From contig NC_011296.1 in the NCBI RefSeq assembly GCF_000020985.1, positions 1,850,001 to 1,914,000 of the forward strand: a stretch of 64,000 nucleotides of DNA, in the 5' to 3' direction. Position numbers and translations under genes: made by a program. The DNA comes from Thermodesulfovibrio yellowstonii DSM 11347. GTDB lineage: Bacteria > Nitrospirota > Thermodesulfovibrionia > Thermodesulfovibrionales > Thermodesulfovibrionaceae. A model generated the notes under the pieces. It was not told where the DNA came from. It saw only the letters and a program-made list of their open reading frames with translations, and did not search any database. This document shows positions 1 to 8,937 of the stretch, piece by piece. Every line of letters begins with the position of its first letter. Within the stretch, counting starts at the first letter, position 1.

Positions 1-51
1 CGCAACATATATAGGAGCAATTAATTATGCATTGAAATTTTATCTGTTTAT

Positions 52-621
52 TCACCTTTTAAGCTGCATTACATCATCCCTTAAAACCACTGCTTCTAAT
101 TCAGCAGGAAATCCGCATTCTGCAAGAAATTTTAATATATTTTCCCTTCCACCTTCTTGTCTATCAACAAGAACAATAACTTTTTTCACGAAAATTCCTG
201 CTTCTTTAAGACGGGTTATTGCCTTAATTGTTGAGCTTCCTGTAGTAATGACATCATCTACAACAACAACACTGTCACCTTGTTTTATATTCCCCTCAAT
301 CCACTGCATAGTGCCATGTTCTTTTGCTTTTTTTCTAACAACAAATGACTCAATAGGTTTACCTTTTAAATAGGAAGTATAGGCTACTGCATTTGAAATA
401 GGGTCTGCACCAAGTGTAAGTCCTCCTATACCTTTAACATCAAGGTTAGCAATCATGTCAAAAATTATATTACCTATTAAATACATGCCTTCAGGTGATA
501 GAGTTACTGTTTTACAGTTAAAGTAATACTGACTTAAACCACCTGAGACAAGTCGGAAAATAGGCTCTTCACTGTATTTAAAGGCTCTTTCATAAATAAG
601 TCTTATTAGTCTATCCCGCAT
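52..621 (-). CDS. pyrE: Orotate phosphoribosyltransferase
   Basis: This 189-residue cytosolic enzyme joins orotate to PRPP to make OMP in pyrimidine synthesis. The PRPP-binding loop VVVVDDVITTGSS is at about residues 118-130, and the catalytic-loop segment with basic residues (VVRKKAKEHGT) is near residues 94-104. Length is normal for a short bacterial PyrE. It is transcribed leftward, 15 bp after the lipoprotein gene. The OMP decarboxylase gene pyrF lies about 1.3 kb upstream on the same strand, so two consecutive pathway steps are clustered but not contiguous. The start ATG at 621 is the first plausible one and gives a full N-terminus. Confidence 0.95.
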   Translation of the reverse strand: MRDRLIRLIYERAFKYSEEPIFRLVSGGLSQYYFNCKTVTLSPEGMYLIGNIIFDMIANLDVKGIGGLTLGADPISNAVAYTSYLKGKPIESFVVRKKAKEHGTMQWIEGNIKQGDSVVVVDDVITTGSSTIKAITRLKEAGIFVKKVIVLVDRQEGGRENILKFLAECGFPAELEAVVLRDDVMQLKR

Positions 622-636
622 TGGATATTACCGCTA

Positions 637-1068
637 TCAATAGCTTCTCTCTTGCTTTTCAGATTCGCATATTTCTTTTACTGTATCCTTAACAAGCTTA
701 CCATCTTCCCACACTTTTTCTGAAACCTTTCTACACTTGGTATAAGGGTCTTTATAGTAGTAATCACTTGAAGGTTCTGCTTTGTAATAGCCTCTTCCAT
801 CTTCTGTTCTGTATTCAACAGGCTTTCCAGTTTGATATGCCTCTCTTGAACCTCTTGTAGAAATATCAGCAATTGTAGCTCCAAAAACAGCACCAAGAGC
901 TGCGCCAATAACACCTCCACGCCATGGATTTTTTTTGTCAAGAAGAGCACCTGCTACTCCACCAACAACAGCACCTGCACCTGCGCCTTCATAGTGTTGT
1001 TGCTGAAACTGGCCACATGCTACTGTAAAGAGTAATAAAATAGCCACTACCAAAGCCATTGTTTTCAT
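637..1068 (-). CDS. Glycine-zipper outer-membrane-type lipoprotein
   Basis: This 143-residue protein begins with a lipoprotein signal peptide whose lipobox is FTVACG, with the acylated Cys at about residue 18. A glycine-zipper stretch follows at about residues 28-65, rich in GxxxG spacing (GAGAGAVVGG, GGVIGAALGA), as in the SlyB/OmpA-associated glycine-zipper families. The C-terminal half is charged and tyrosine-rich (YYKAEPSSDYYYKDPYTKC), with two or three cysteines that could form disulfides. It probably sits in the outer membrane facing the periplasm. A good RBS precedes the ATG (AGGAGG at 1076-1081). The MITE-like repeat at 1097-1333 lies directly upstream. Specific function is unknown. 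Confidence 0.8.
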   Translation of the reverse strand: MKTMALVVAILLLFTVACGQFQQQHYEGAGAGAVVGGVAGALLDKKNPWRGGVIGAALGAVFGATIADISTRGSREAYQTGKPVEYRTEDGRGYYKAEPSSDYYYKDPYTKCRKVSEKVWEDGKLVKDTVKEICESEKQERSY

Positions 1069-1096
1069 TTTAAACCTCCTCCTTAGTTTCTATTAA

Positions 1097-1333
1097 GACT
1101 GTTCAAAAACTTATAGCTTCATCTGTCATTCCGAGGAGCATGAGCGACGAGGAATCCCCTCTTTCCGATTTAAGGAGGAGACCCTTTGGCTTTGCCTCAG
1201 GGTGACCCTAAGGGTCAAATTCCTCACACCCATTGAGGGTGCTCGGAATGACAAAAGAAAAAGAAACCTTTTCGGATAAAATTCCTCAGAGTCATTAAAA
1301 CCCCTTGGAATGACTGTTACTAATTGAACAGCC
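1097..1333. repeat. MITE-like intergenic repeat with terminal inverted repeats
   Basis: The element is bounded by GACTGTTCAA (1097-1106) and its near-perfect inverted copy TTGAACAGCC (1324-1333). Inside are nested palindromic modules: TGTCATTCCGAG near 1122 faces CTCGGAATGACA near 1240, and a GGAGACCCTT...CTCAGGGTGAC module spans about 1173-1204. The last module recurs inverted at about 41764-41795. No ORF of protein character lies inside. This looks like a non-autonomous mobile element or REP-type repeat between the lipoprotein gene and the GGDEF remnant. Confidence 0.75.
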
Positions 1334-1342
1334 TCTTGTTTT

Positions 1343-1875
1343 TTATTTTACTATAAAAGTCTCTAAAATTACTCTATTTCTTCCTGTCTGCTTTGCTTTA
1401 TAAAGAGCTGTATCAACTTTTTGTATTAATTCATCTATTGTTATTAATTTGTTTCCATAAAAAGTTGTCAGTCCAATGCTTATTGAAAGATTTATTGTTT
1501 CACCAGAAAAAGTATGAAATTCGGTTTCTGCAACTTTTTTCCGAAAAGCCTCGCATATTTTAAAAGACTCATTTTCCTCAATACCAGGCATTATTATACA
1601 GAACTCCTCACCACCATATCTTCCGATAGTTAATCGGTTTGGCAAAAATTCTATTGCTAATGAAACAATTTCCATCAGAATTTTATCTCCTGATAAGTGA
1701 CCATAGGTATCATTTATTTTTTTAAAGTAGTCTATATCAAACAAAGCAATACTAAGGGGTTCTTTATATAAAAAACACCACTCCAGAGAGGCTGAAAAAT
1801 TTCAACTTCATCTTTTAAAAAAGAAGATATCAAATCGGAAAGAGATTCTATATTGATATATAGAACTATTTTCAT
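1343..1875 (-). pseudogene. GGDEF diguanylate cyclase remnant, frameshifted
   Basis: Residues read from 1744 down to 1343 form most of a GGDEF domain: DIDYFKKINDTYGH, the active-site loop RYGGEEF, and the usual C-terminal end (DTALYKAKQTGRNRV). An inhibitory RxxD I-site is not seen before GGEEF. The domain lacks the usual LTGLYNRR opening. The frame stays open only a little beyond the TTG at 1744. An ATG-initiated ORF (1875 down) reads MKIVLYINIESLSDLISSF and continues to KNPL, where it leaves frame. One extra C at the CCCC run near 1757-1761 would fuse it to LSIALFDIDYFKK. This is most likely a decayed c-di-GMP synthase gene. A functional short protein from TTG 1744 is less likely. Confidence 0.6.
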
Positions 1876-1906
1876 TTTGATAAATAATTTAACATAAAAA
1901 TATCCT

Positions 1907-2605
1907 TCATCTGAACAGGTTTAAGAGAACTTCTCTGGGATTTTGAGAAGATATGACTGCTCTTCCAATTACTATATAGTCCGCACCTCTGAGGAAAGCC
2001 TCTTGCGGAGTCACTGTTCTTTTCTGATCGTCATGAGACAGTTTTCCCAGCCTAATTCCTGGAGTTACTACTGTAAAATCCCTGCCACAGTGTTCTTTAA
2101 TTGTAGATATCTCATGGGCAGAGGCTACAACTCCATCAACTCCTGTCTTTTTAGCAAGCATTGCAAGTTTTTTTACAAGAGATGGGATATCAAAGGTTAA
2201 TCCATAAATTTCTTCAAGACTTTTACTATCAAGACTTGTAAGCACAGTTACTCCTAAAAGCTTTAAAGAAACATTCTCTCTAATTTTTGCTTCCTCTACA
2301 GTCTCCCTTGCCCTTTTCATCATCTCAAAGCCACCTGTTGTATGTAAAGTCAGCATATCCACGCCATAGTTTAAACTTGTCTTGACAGCTCTCTGAACAG
2401 TGTTCGGAATATCGTGAAATTTAAGATCAAGGAAGATTTTTTTCTCTCTTTTTTTTAGAGTTTTTAAAATCTCTTTACCTTCGTTGAGAAAAAGCTCAAG
2501 CCCTACTTTGTAAAAACTTATCAGTTCATCAAGCTCATCAACAATTTTCAGAGCCTCTTTTTTACTTGGAAAATCAAGAGCAATTATTACCCTGTCTAAG
2601 GTCAT
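1907..2605 (-). CDS. pyrF: Orotidine 5'-phosphate decarboxylase
   Basis: This 232-residue TIM-barrel enzyme decarboxylates OMP to UMP. The catalytic signature [12 protein letters not shown] (with the Lys-Asp tetrad partner residues) is at about residues 58-69, and the phosphate-binding end reads TPGIRLG and then [12 protein letters not shown]. Length and order are typical of bacterial PyrF. Its ATG overlaps the dcd stop by four bases, so the two are translationally coupled. It is the last gene of the long leftward operon that begins at the hydrogenase. Confidence 0.96.
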   Translation of the reverse strand: MTLDRVIIALDFPSKKEALKIVDELDELISFYKVGLELFLNEGKEILKTLKKREKKIFLDLKFHDIPNTVQRAVKTSLNYGVDMLTLHTTGGFEMMKRARETVEEAKIRENVSLKLLGVTVLTSLDSKSLEEIYGLTFDIPSLVKKLAMLAKKTGVDGVVASAHEISTIKEHCGRDFTVVTPGIRLGKLSHDDQKRTVTPQEAFLRGADYIVIGRAVISSQNPREVLLNLFR

Positions 2606-3159
2606 ATTTTAGGAAGCACTATTCCCTGCTGAGCCTGATACTTACCTTTTCTATCTGCATAGGAGACCTCGCATTCTTCCTCTGCTTTTAAAAAGATCAA
2701 CTGAGCAATACCTTCGTTGGCATAGATTTTTGCGGGCAAAGGCGTTGTATTTGATATCTCTATAGTTAAAAAACCTTCCCACATCGGTTCAAGAGGGGTT
2801 ACATTTACAATAATTCCACATCTTGCATAGGTTGACTTTCCTATGCATATCACAAGAACATCTCTTGGAATACGGAAATATTCCACAGAGCGAGCAAGAG
2901 CAAAAGAGTTTGGCGGAATTATACATACTTCTCCCTTAAACTCAACAAAGCTTTTCGGATCAAAGTTTTTTGGGTCTACTACTGTGTTGTTTATGTTGGT
3001 GAAAATTTTGAATTCATCGGCAATTCTCATGTCATAGCCATAAGAACTTACTCCATAGGATATGACACCTTCCCTGATAAGTCCCTCTTCAAAGGGTTCA
3101 ATCATTCCATTACGAGCCATTTCTTTAATCCAGCGATCATTTCTCACCATATGCTTCAC
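2602..3159 (-). CDS. dcd: dCTP deaminase
   Basis: This 185-residue protein is a trimeric nucleotide deaminase of the dUTPase fold. It converts dCTP to dUTP (or to dUMP in bifunctional forms) to supply thymidylate synthesis. Recognisable parts are the [19 protein letters not shown] segment (about residues 106-124) carrying the nucleotide-binding Ser/Arg and catalytic Glu, and the C-terminal [10 protein letters not shown] loop that closes over the substrate. It overlaps the hybrid kinase gene upstream (3156-3159) and pyrF downstream (2602-2605), so it is part of one transcript. Mono- versus bifunctionality cannot be told from the sequence alone. Confidence 0.93.
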   Translation of the reverse strand: MKHMVRNDRWIKEMARNGMIEPFEEGLIREGVISYGVSSYGYDMRIADEFKIFTNINNTVVDPKNFDPKSFVEFKGEVCIIPPNSFALARSVEYFRIPRDVLVICIGKSTYARCGIIVNVTPLEPMWEGFLTIEISNTTPLPAKIYANEGIAQLIFLKAEEECEVSYADRKGKYQAQQGIVLPKI

Positions 3160-5060
3160 TCCTTTTCATCAAGTATATTTCTAATTTTAAGTAAAATTTC
3201 CTCAGGCGCAAAAGTTTTTTCCACAGAGATGACATCTTTAAGGTCAATAGGATGTCCGCTCATTATAACAATTTTTGCCTCTGGATTGATTGTCTTAATC
3301 TGTCTCATAACTTCAATACCAGAAATTCCTGGCATAACAAGGTCTATCAGAGAAAGTGCTATCTCATGGTTGAGTTTTTTAAATATTTCCAGAGCTTCTT
3401 TACCATTTTTAGCTTCATAGACATTATATCCATAATCTTTAAGAAATGACGAAATAAAATCTCTTGTCTGTTCATCATCATCAACAACAAGTATTGTTTC
3501 TGCGCCCTTTAAAGTTTCTGGGGATATTGAAGGCTTTATTTTCTTGTCTTTTGCAGGCATGTATATTTTAAATGTTGTTCCCTTACCCACTTCGCTATAA
3601 ACATGAATATGTCCATTATATTGTTTTACTAATCCAAAAACTGTGGAAAGCCCAAGCCCTGTTCCTTTGCCTTTTGGTTTTGTGGTAAAAAATGGTTCAA
3701 ATATTCTTTGTTTTGTCTCTTCATCCATGCCTGCTCCTGTATCAGCTATGCATAAAACAACATAATCACCCGGGGCGACAAGCGGATGAGTATAATGATA
3801 TTCAAGGTCAATGGAAATCTCTTTAAAACCAATTATAAGCTCTCCTCCTTCAGGCATTGCATCCCTTGCATTTGTAATAAGATTCATCAGAATAACCTCA
3901 AGATGAAGAGGGTCTATTCTATAAAAAACTTCTTCCTCTGGAAGATGCAGTTTTAACTCTATATCTTTTCCTATAATGGTTTTTACAAATTCAGAAAAAT
4001 TTTTAAGATATTTGTTTATATTGATTTCCTGAATTACGCCAATTTCCTCTTTTCTGCTGAATACAAGTAACTTCTTTGCTAAATCTCTTGCTTTTTCGCC
4101 AGCATCAATAATTTTTTCAACAAAATTCTTAAGTATTGGCTCTTCTATCTTCGTATGAAGAAGACCAGCAAATCCTAAAATCCCTGTAAGAATGTTGTTG
4201 AATTCATGAGCAACTCTTCCTGAAAGCATTCCAAGGGACTCCATCTTCTGTGAATGAATAAGTTGTTCCTGTATCTTCTTCCTCTCGGAGATATCAATTA
4301 TAGATGCTACTGATTTTTTTGTGTAAGGAATCATGGCAACATTCATAAGAACTTCCCTAATTCTTCCATTTCTGTCTTTCAGTTTTGATTCATACTGTCT
4401 TGGAGCTAAGGAAGGAGAAATTCTTCTAAGATTATGATACTCTATCATTTTATCAAGCATCTCTTCTGAAAAAAACTCTGTCCACTTCATCTTGCCTTCT
4501 ATTTCTTTTTTAGAATAGCCTGTTAAATCTTCAAACTCACTGTTAGCAAACTCTATTGTCATATCCGCTTCAACAACAATAATGGCAACTCCAACAGAGG
4601 AAAGAATAGCATTTTGTTGTTCATAAAAATGAAATATTTGTTCCTGTTGTTCTTTTATTTTACTTATATAGTCTAAAAATCTCTCTTTTTGTTTATTTAT
4701 TAACTGTCCGAGCATCTTTACAATTTCAATTTTGGATTCCTCTGAAGCTTCTGCTGAAAAATCGCCTTCTTGAAGTCTTCTTAAAACATCAAAGTGTTCA
4801 CATATTCCCACTGCAAGCTCATGATTAAGATTTATTAAATCGTCAACCTCTTTAGCCAGTTTATTTATACTATCTATGAGTCTCTGAACAGCATACCTTT
4901 GAACTTTTATATCTATTTTTTTTGATGTATCTCCTTTGCTTATGCTTTCAATTATGTCTGAGCAGAGATGTAAAATCTCGCTCAATCTCTGTCCATATTC
5001 GCAGAATGTATTTTTGCATGCAAGAAAACCACCATATGGACAAGGATGCTGTTCCATCAT
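3156..5060 (-). CDS. Cytosolic PAS hybrid histidine kinase with receiver domain
   Basis: The protein has 634 residues and no membrane segment. In order it holds: a Cys-bearing N-terminus (C7, C15, C20), a helical HAMP-like segment (about 35-140), a PAS domain (about 150-260), a HisKA with the phospho-acceptor in [10 protein letters not shown] (H285), an HATPase with N397 and the glycine boxes DTGAG (440-444) and GKGTGLGLS, and a receiver with acidic pocket DDD 527-529 and phospho-site D573 (SLIDLVMPG). The architecture implies phosphorelay from the sensor to its own receiver and onward to an unseen partner. It overlaps the TusA-like gene by one base inside the hydrogenase operon, so H2, redox or sulfur sensing is a reasonable inference. 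No DNA-binding response regulator is present nearby. Confidence 0.9.
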   Translation of the reverse strand: MMEQHPCPYGGFLACKNTFCEYGQRLSEILHLCSDIIESISKGDTSKKIDIKVQRYAVQRLIDSINKLAKEVDDLINLNHELAVGICEHFDVLRRLQEGDFSAEASEESKIEIVKMLGQLINKQKERFLDYISKIKEQQEQIFHFYEQQNAILSSVGVAIIVVEADMTIEFANSEFEDLTGYSKKEIEGKMKWTEFFSEEMLDKMIEYHNLRRISPSLAPRQYESKLKDRNGRIREVLMNVAMIPYTKKSVASIIDISERKKIQEQLIHSQKMESLGMLSGRVAHEFNNILTGILGFAGLLHTKIEEPILKNFVEKIIDAGEKARDLAKKLLVFSRKEEIGVIQEININKYLKNFSEFVKTIIGKDIELKLHLPEEEVFYRIDPLHLEVILMNLITNARDAMPEGGELIIGFKEISIDLEYHYTHPLVAPGDYVVLCIADTGAGMDEETKQRIFEPFFTTKPKGKGTGLGLSTVFGLVKQYNGHIHVYSEVGKGTTFKIYMPAKDKKIKPSISPETLKGAETILVVDDDEQTRDFISSFLKDYGYNVYEAKNGKEALEIFKKLNHEIALSLIDLVMPGISGIEVMRQIKTINPEAKIVIMSGHPIDLKDVISVEKTFAPEEILLKIRNILDEKE

Positions 5061-5281
5061 TAAATCCTTATTGTCACCTTAATTTTATTTCCTTGTTTCT
5101 CTATATTTAGGATGGTTTTACCGAGCTTGCTACACCAGGCTTTTATATCTTTTTCAAAGGTGGGACAATCTCCGATTACTTCAATAATTTCACCTTCTTT
5201 GAATTGAGGATATTGGGCACTTAATTTTAGGATAGGATAAGGACATTTTAAACCACTGTAATCTATGACTCTGTCTGCCAA
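5060..5281 (-). CDS. TusA/SirA-family sulfurtransferase-like protein
   Basis: This 73-residue protein carries the family signature GLKCPYPILKL (Cys at about residue 13), the CPxP motif that in TusA carries persulfide sulfur. The remaining beta-alpha-beta pattern (EIIEVIGDCPTFEKDI, then IKAWC) is normal, and a second cysteine lies at about residue 35. TusA proteins pass sulfur in tRNA thiolation, molybdenum cofactor synthesis or dissimilatory sulfur metabolism. Here it overlaps hypC (5263-5281) and the kinase gene, which ties it to hydrogenase maturation or sensing. No DsrE-like or rhodanese partner is adjacent. Confidence 0.88.
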   Translation of the reverse strand: MADRVIDYSGLKCPYPILKLSAQYPQFKEGEIIEVIGDCPTFEKDIKAWCSKLGKTILNIEKQGNKIKVTIRI

Positions 5282-5517
5282 CTTTTTTCCTGTTCCTCCA
5301 TATCTTTAAAAATTTTTTCAAAAATCTTTAATGCTTCCTGTGCTTCTTGAGGTTCCATTTTGTTTATGGCAAAACCAGCATGAACAAGTACATAATCTCC
5401 AATTTTGGGCTCTTCTGGAAGAAGCATAAGGCTGATTTGTTTTCTTAATCCCATAACATCTACTGTTGCCATAGTGTCTTCAATTTCTATTATTCTTGAA
5501 GGGACTGCAAGACACAT
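5263..5517 (-). CDS. hypC: Hydrogenase maturation chaperone HypC/HupF
   Basis: The chosen ATG at 5517 gives a protein starting MCLAVPSRI, the invariant HypC N-terminus whose Cys2 is exposed after Met removal and binds the Fe(CN)2CO precursor and the hydrogenase large subunit. An in-frame start at 5529 would bury this Cys and is rejected. Length is 84 residues, normal for the family, with the conserved DYVLVHAGFAI segment at about residues 41-51. The gene overlaps the end of the maturation protease gene by 28 bases. The other Hyp proteins (A, B, D, E, F) are not in this window. Confidence 0.95.
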   Translation of the reverse strand: MCLAVPSRIIEIEDTMATVDVMGLRKQISLMLLPEEPKIGDYVLVHAGFAINKMEPQEAQEALKIFEKIFKDMEEQEKSWQTES

Positions 5518-5978
5518 TTTATCCCCCAATTATTTAGAATTTTTAAAATTTCTTCAATTAATTCATTTAGTTTACCAACCATAGTAGGTGAAAGGTCAAG
5601 TCCAAGGTCAATAGACTCTGGTTGAATTCCTGCAAGAACTAATTCTTCTGGCATATAACCCATCAGCCTTGCCACTTCAAGTAAGTCCTGAACTCCTACG
5701 TGATGCACAGAAAGCTTTGTTTTAAGATAGGGTGGGATTTCTTCTCCCCTTAAAATTTTTATAAATCCTGGTTCTTTACCAAAATCTACAACATCAATTA
5801 TGATGATTTTTTTATACTTTTCAATGTAGGGGAGAAGGTCAAGTCCTAATGTCCCTCCATCAATAATTTCAATATTTGGCTCAAAGGTATAATTTTTTCT
5901 TAAAATCTCCGCAATCTTCGGACCAATACCTTCATCTTGCATAAGAATATTTCCTACGCCAATGATGCAAATATCCAT
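5490..5978 (-). CDS. [NiFe] hydrogenase C-terminal maturation protease
   Basis: This 162-residue endopeptidase of the HyaD/HybD/HycI family trims the C-terminal tail of the hydrogenase large subunit after nickel insertion. The N-terminus IIGVGNILMQDEGIGP carries the conserved Asp/Glu that probes Ni, followed by DGGTLGLDLLPYI and the SVHHVGVQDLLE block with the third metal ligand. The start is placed at ATG 5978 because GGAGAGA lies just upstream. The TTG at 5990 lies at the edge of that RBS. The gene follows the large subunit after a terminator hairpin, so it probably depends on readthrough. Its substrate is presumably the large subunit encoded at 6042-7712. Confidence 0.93.
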   Translation of the reverse strand: MDICIIGVGNILMQDEGIGPKIAEILRKNYTFEPNIEIIDGGTLGLDLLPYIEKYKKIIIIDVVDFGKEPGFIKILRGEEIPPYLKTKLSVHHVGVQDLLEVARLMGYMPEELVLAGIQPESIDLGLDLSPTMVGKLNELIEEILKILNNWGIKCVLQSLQE

Positions 5979-5995
5979 ACTTCTCTCCAATTAAA

Positions 5996-6021
5996 AAGCC
6001 CTCCTATGATAAGGAGGGCTT
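5996..6021 (-). terminator. Rho-independent terminator between hydrogenase large subunit and protease
   Basis: A perfect 10-bp stem pairs 5996-6005 with 6012-6021 (AAGCCCTCCT on the + strand) around a 6-base loop. On the minus strand the stem is followed by a T run (CTTTTTAATT). It would separate abundant structural-subunit mRNA from lower expression of the maturation genes by partial readthrough. Confidence 0.85.
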
Positions 6022-6041
6022 AGTTTTTTTATTCTTTTTAA

Positions 6042-7712
6042 CTATTCTTCCTTTACTTCAACAATGTGCATACCACATGCCATGCATGGGTCAAAGGAGT
6101 GAATGGTTCTGAGAAGCTCAAGAGGCTGTTTTGAATCTGCTACAGGTGTATTAACAAGAGCCTCCTCAACAGGACCTCTCACACCTTTGTTGTCTCTTGG
6201 TGAGAGATTCCATGTAGAAGGAACAACCATCTGGTAGTTTTCAATCTTCTTGTTCTTTATTACGATATAGTGTGAAAGAGCACCACGAGGAGCATCATGC
6301 CAACCCATACCTTTTGCCTCTGCGGGCCAAGTCTTTGGATCCCATTTTTCAGTGTTAGCGATTGTGTAATCACCTTTTTTGATATTTGCAGCAAGCTCAT
6401 TGATGAAATCTTTTGTTTTGTAAGCAGTAACAAGAGCTATAATTCCTCTTGCCGCTGTCCTTCCAAGAGTTGAAAACAGTGCTTCGGGTCCGACACCGAG
6501 TTTTTTCATTACCATATCTACTGCTTCCTTAACTTCCTTATGTCCTGAAGCATAGGCTACAAGCACTCTTGCAAGAGGACCTACTTCCATTGGAAGGTCT
6601 TCATATCTTGGTGCTTTACCCCAGCTGTATTTACCATCTACATTGAGATACTCATAGGGTGGTTTCGGTCCTGTATAGTTAGGTGTTGTCTCTCCGTCCC
6701 AAGGATGAAGTCCTGCATTTTCTCCTTTGGAATACTTATAGTATGAGCGAGTGATGTATTCCTGAATCTTTTTGTGGTCAACTGGATATATTTCCTTTAG
6801 ATTTTTGTTCTTTATAATTCCTGCTGGTAGCCACATTTTCCCATTTGCCTCTGGATATTCACCACAAGCAAGGAAATTCACATTTCCGCCGTATTTTGCC
6901 CAATCTTTGTAGAAAGATGCGACTGCAAGAAGGTCTGGAATGTATACTTTTTCAACAAACTCAATTGCCATGTCAGCATATTTATTTAAAGCAGCTATAG
7001 TTCCTGCATTAATTGCATTCTGGCTTTCTGGGTCTATTGGAATTGCCATTCCACCTACTAAGAAGGTCTGAGGATGAGGATTTTTTGCACCAAGCATTGC
7101 CATCATCTTGATAACTTCTTTCTGCCAGTCAAGTGCTTCAAGATAATGTGCTACTGCCATTAAGTTTGCCTCTGGTGGAAGATTGTATGCAGGATGACCC
7201 CAGTAGCCATTGCTGAATATTCCAAGTTGTCCTCTTTCTACAAAGGCTTTCAGTTTGTCCTGAACAGCCTTGAAGTATGTTGTTGAATTATTAGGCCAAG
7301 GAGAGATGGTTTTTGCCAGTTCTGAAGTTTTTGCTGGGTCTGCTTTAAGTGCTGAGACAACATCAACCCAGTCAAGAGCATGAAGATGATAAAAATGAAT
7401 TACATGGTCTTGAACACACTGATTTGCCATTATGAGATTTCTGATAAGGTCAGCATTTCTTGGAACTTTTATCTTCAATGCATCTTCTACTGCTCTTATT
7501 GATGCAATTGCATGAACAGTTGTGCAGACACCGCAAAGTCTCTGAACAAAAACCCATGCTTCTCTCGGGTCTCTACCTTTCATTATTACTTCTATTCCAC
7601 GCCACATGGTACAGGATGAATAGGCATCTTTCACCTTGCCATCGGCAACTACTGCTTCACATCTTAAGTGCCCCTCAATTCTTGTTACTGGATCAATAAC
7701 TAATCTTGCCAT
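6042..7712 (-). CDS. [NiFe] hydrogenase large subunit, periplasmic uptake type
   Basis: This 556-residue catalytic subunit holds the Ni-Fe(CN)2CO site. The N-terminal RIEGHL (11-16) and RLCGVC (C60, C63) and the C-terminal DPCMAC (C543, C546) supply the four metal-ligand cysteines. There is no selenocysteine. The tail after H549 (IVEVKEE) is the seven-residue peptide removed by the protease encoded downstream. Length and motifs fit group 1 membrane-side or periplasmic H2-uptake enzymes of sulfate reducers. The protein would be exported together with the Tat-tagged small subunit whose gene lies 15 bp upstream. No cytochrome b or multihaem cytochrome gene is adjacent, so the electron acceptor is unknown from this window. 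Confidence 0.97.
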   Translation of the reverse strand: MARLVIDPVTRIEGHLRCEAVVADGKVKDAYSSCTMWRGIEVIMKGRDPREAWVFVQRLCGVCTTVHAIASIRAVEDALKIKVPRNADLIRNLIMANQCVQDHVIHFYHLHALDWVDVVSALKADPAKTSELAKTISPWPNNSTTYFKAVQDKLKAFVERGQLGIFSNGYWGHPAYNLPPEANLMAVAHYLEALDWQKEVIKMMAMLGAKNPHPQTFLVGGMAIPIDPESQNAINAGTIAALNKYADMAIEFVEKVYIPDLLAVASFYKDWAKYGGNVNFLACGEYPEANGKMWLPAGIIKNKNLKEIYPVDHKKIQEYITRSYYKYSKGENAGLHPWDGETTPNYTGPKPPYEYLNVDGKYSWGKAPRYEDLPMEVGPLARVLVAYASGHKEVKEAVDMVMKKLGVGPEALFSTLGRTAARGIIALVTAYKTKDFINELAANIKKGDYTIANTEKWDPKTWPAEAKGMGWHDAPRGALSHYIVIKNKKIENYQMVVPSTWNLSPRDNKGVRGPVEEALVNTPVADSKQPLELLRTIHSFDPCMACGMHIVEVKEE

Positions 7713-7727
7713 ACATGCCCCCTTTAT

Positions 7728-8756
7728 TTATTCCTTGTTTTCTTTCTTTGTTAAACCGGCTACTGCCATAGCACCAAGTCCAATCTTGGATGCCTTTGCA
7801 AAGAAGCTATCTTTATTTTGAAGTCCTGCATAAAATGGAGCATTAGCATCCCAGAATTTTGGCTCTGAACAGGCAACACAAGGATGTCCTGCCATAACTG
7901 GCCAGCTTGTCCCATCATTCCATCTAATTGTTGGACAGTTGTGATAGGCAAAAGGTCCTTTGCAGCCAAGTTCATATAAGCACCAGCCAAGTCTGTGTCC
8001 CTTATCTCCCCATGACTTTGCAAATTCGCCTGTGTCAAAATGACCTCTTCTTTCGCAATTATCATGAATGAGAATTCCGTGTGCGAATAGAGGTCTTCCG
8101 AGATTGTCAGTTTTTGGAAGTTTTCCAAAGGTAAGGAAATAAACCACTGTAGCAGTGAAGTTTTCAACATTCAGTGGACAGCCTGGCAGATTAATTACAG
8201 GCTTGTCTTTAATAATATCTCTTACACCGACAGCTCCTGTTGGATTTGGTTTTGCTGCTGGAATTCCACCGTATGTTGCACAGGTTCCGATGGCAATTAT
8301 AGCAGCGGCATCTTTTGCAACTTCTTTGAGAATATCAACTGCTGCTCTACCACCTATACAACAATAAAGTCCACCATCTTTTGTAGGAATTGCACCTTCA
8401 ACCACTACAAGATATTTACCCTTGTACTTCTTAATGGCATCGTGAAGGGACTTTTCAGCCTGATGTCCTGCTGCTGCCATGATTGTCTCGTGGTATTCAA
8501 GAGATACCACATCAAGAACAATCTGGCCAATTGTTGGTTTTGTTGCCCTTAATACACTTTCACTGCATCCTGTGCAGTCCTGAAAGTGTAACCAGACAAC
8601 AACTGGCTTTTCCTTTTTTTCCATTGCTTCAGCAATCTTTGGAACATAAGAGGAGGAAAGTCCTAAAACAGCTGCTGTTGTTGCACAGAATTTAAGGAAG
8701 TCTCTTCTTGAAACCCCACGACGAACCAATCCTTCATAGATTGTTCCTTTTTCCAT
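7728..8756 (-). CDS. [NiFe] hydrogenase small subunit with Tat signal
   Basis: This 342-residue Fe-S subunit begins with a twin-arginine signal: SRRDFLKFCATTAAVLGLS with RRDFLK at 17-22 and a cleavage region near AEAMEK. The mature part starts with the proximal-cluster motif DCTGCSE (C61, C64). Later come the cysteines and histidine of the distal and medial clusters (HDNCERRGHF, LGWCLYELGCKGP, HPCVACSEP). The C-terminal end (IGLGAMAVAGL) is short, so a long hydrophobic anchor is not obvious. It is the first gene of the leftward hydrogenase operon and has its own promoter (8792-8820). Confidence 0.97.
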   Translation of the reverse strand: MEKGTIYEGLVRRGVSRRDFLKFCATTAAVLGLSSSYVPKIAEAMEKKEKPVVVWLHFQDCTGCSESVLRATKPTIGQIVLDVVSLEYHETIMAAAGHQAEKSLHDAIKKYKGKYLVVVEGAIPTKDGGLYCCIGGRAAVDILKEVAKDAAAIIAIGTCATYGGIPAAKPNPTGAVGVRDIIKDKPVINLPGCPLNVENFTATVVYFLTFGKLPKTDNLGRPLFAHGILIHDNCERRGHFDTGEFAKSWGDKGHRLGWCLYELGCKGPFAYHNCPTIRWNDGTSWPVMAGHPCVACSEPKFWDANAPFYAGLQNKDSFFAKASKIGLGAMAVAGLTKKENKE

Positions 8757-8791
8757 ACATGCCCCCTGAAAAGATTTTTTTTCGTGTAGTA

Positions 8792-8820
8792 AGTTTATAT
8801 TTTTTTATATAATTTGTCAA
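8792..8820 (-). promoter_or_regulatory. Sigma-70-type promoter of the hydrogenase operon
   Basis: On the minus strand TTGACA (8815-8820) is a perfect -35 box, followed by a 17-base spacer and TAAACT (8792-8797) as -10 box, about 35 bases before the small-subunit ATG. The RBS-like GGGGGC lies just before the ATG. Confidence 0.75.
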
Positions 8821-8937
8821 GAGATTTCTCTTTCAGGTTAAAACATAGTATATAGGGTAAGAACAATCCTTGAAATAAGAGGTATTTAGCTGCCCTCAGA
8901 GAGACAGTTAAATTAGCTGGGTTTCAGTATAATAGTA

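Noticed and set aside
7460-8695. Long open frames on the + strand opposite the hydrogenase genes.
   Set aside because: They are antisense to confidently identified proteins, have low-complexity Leu/Gln-rich translations and no RBS.
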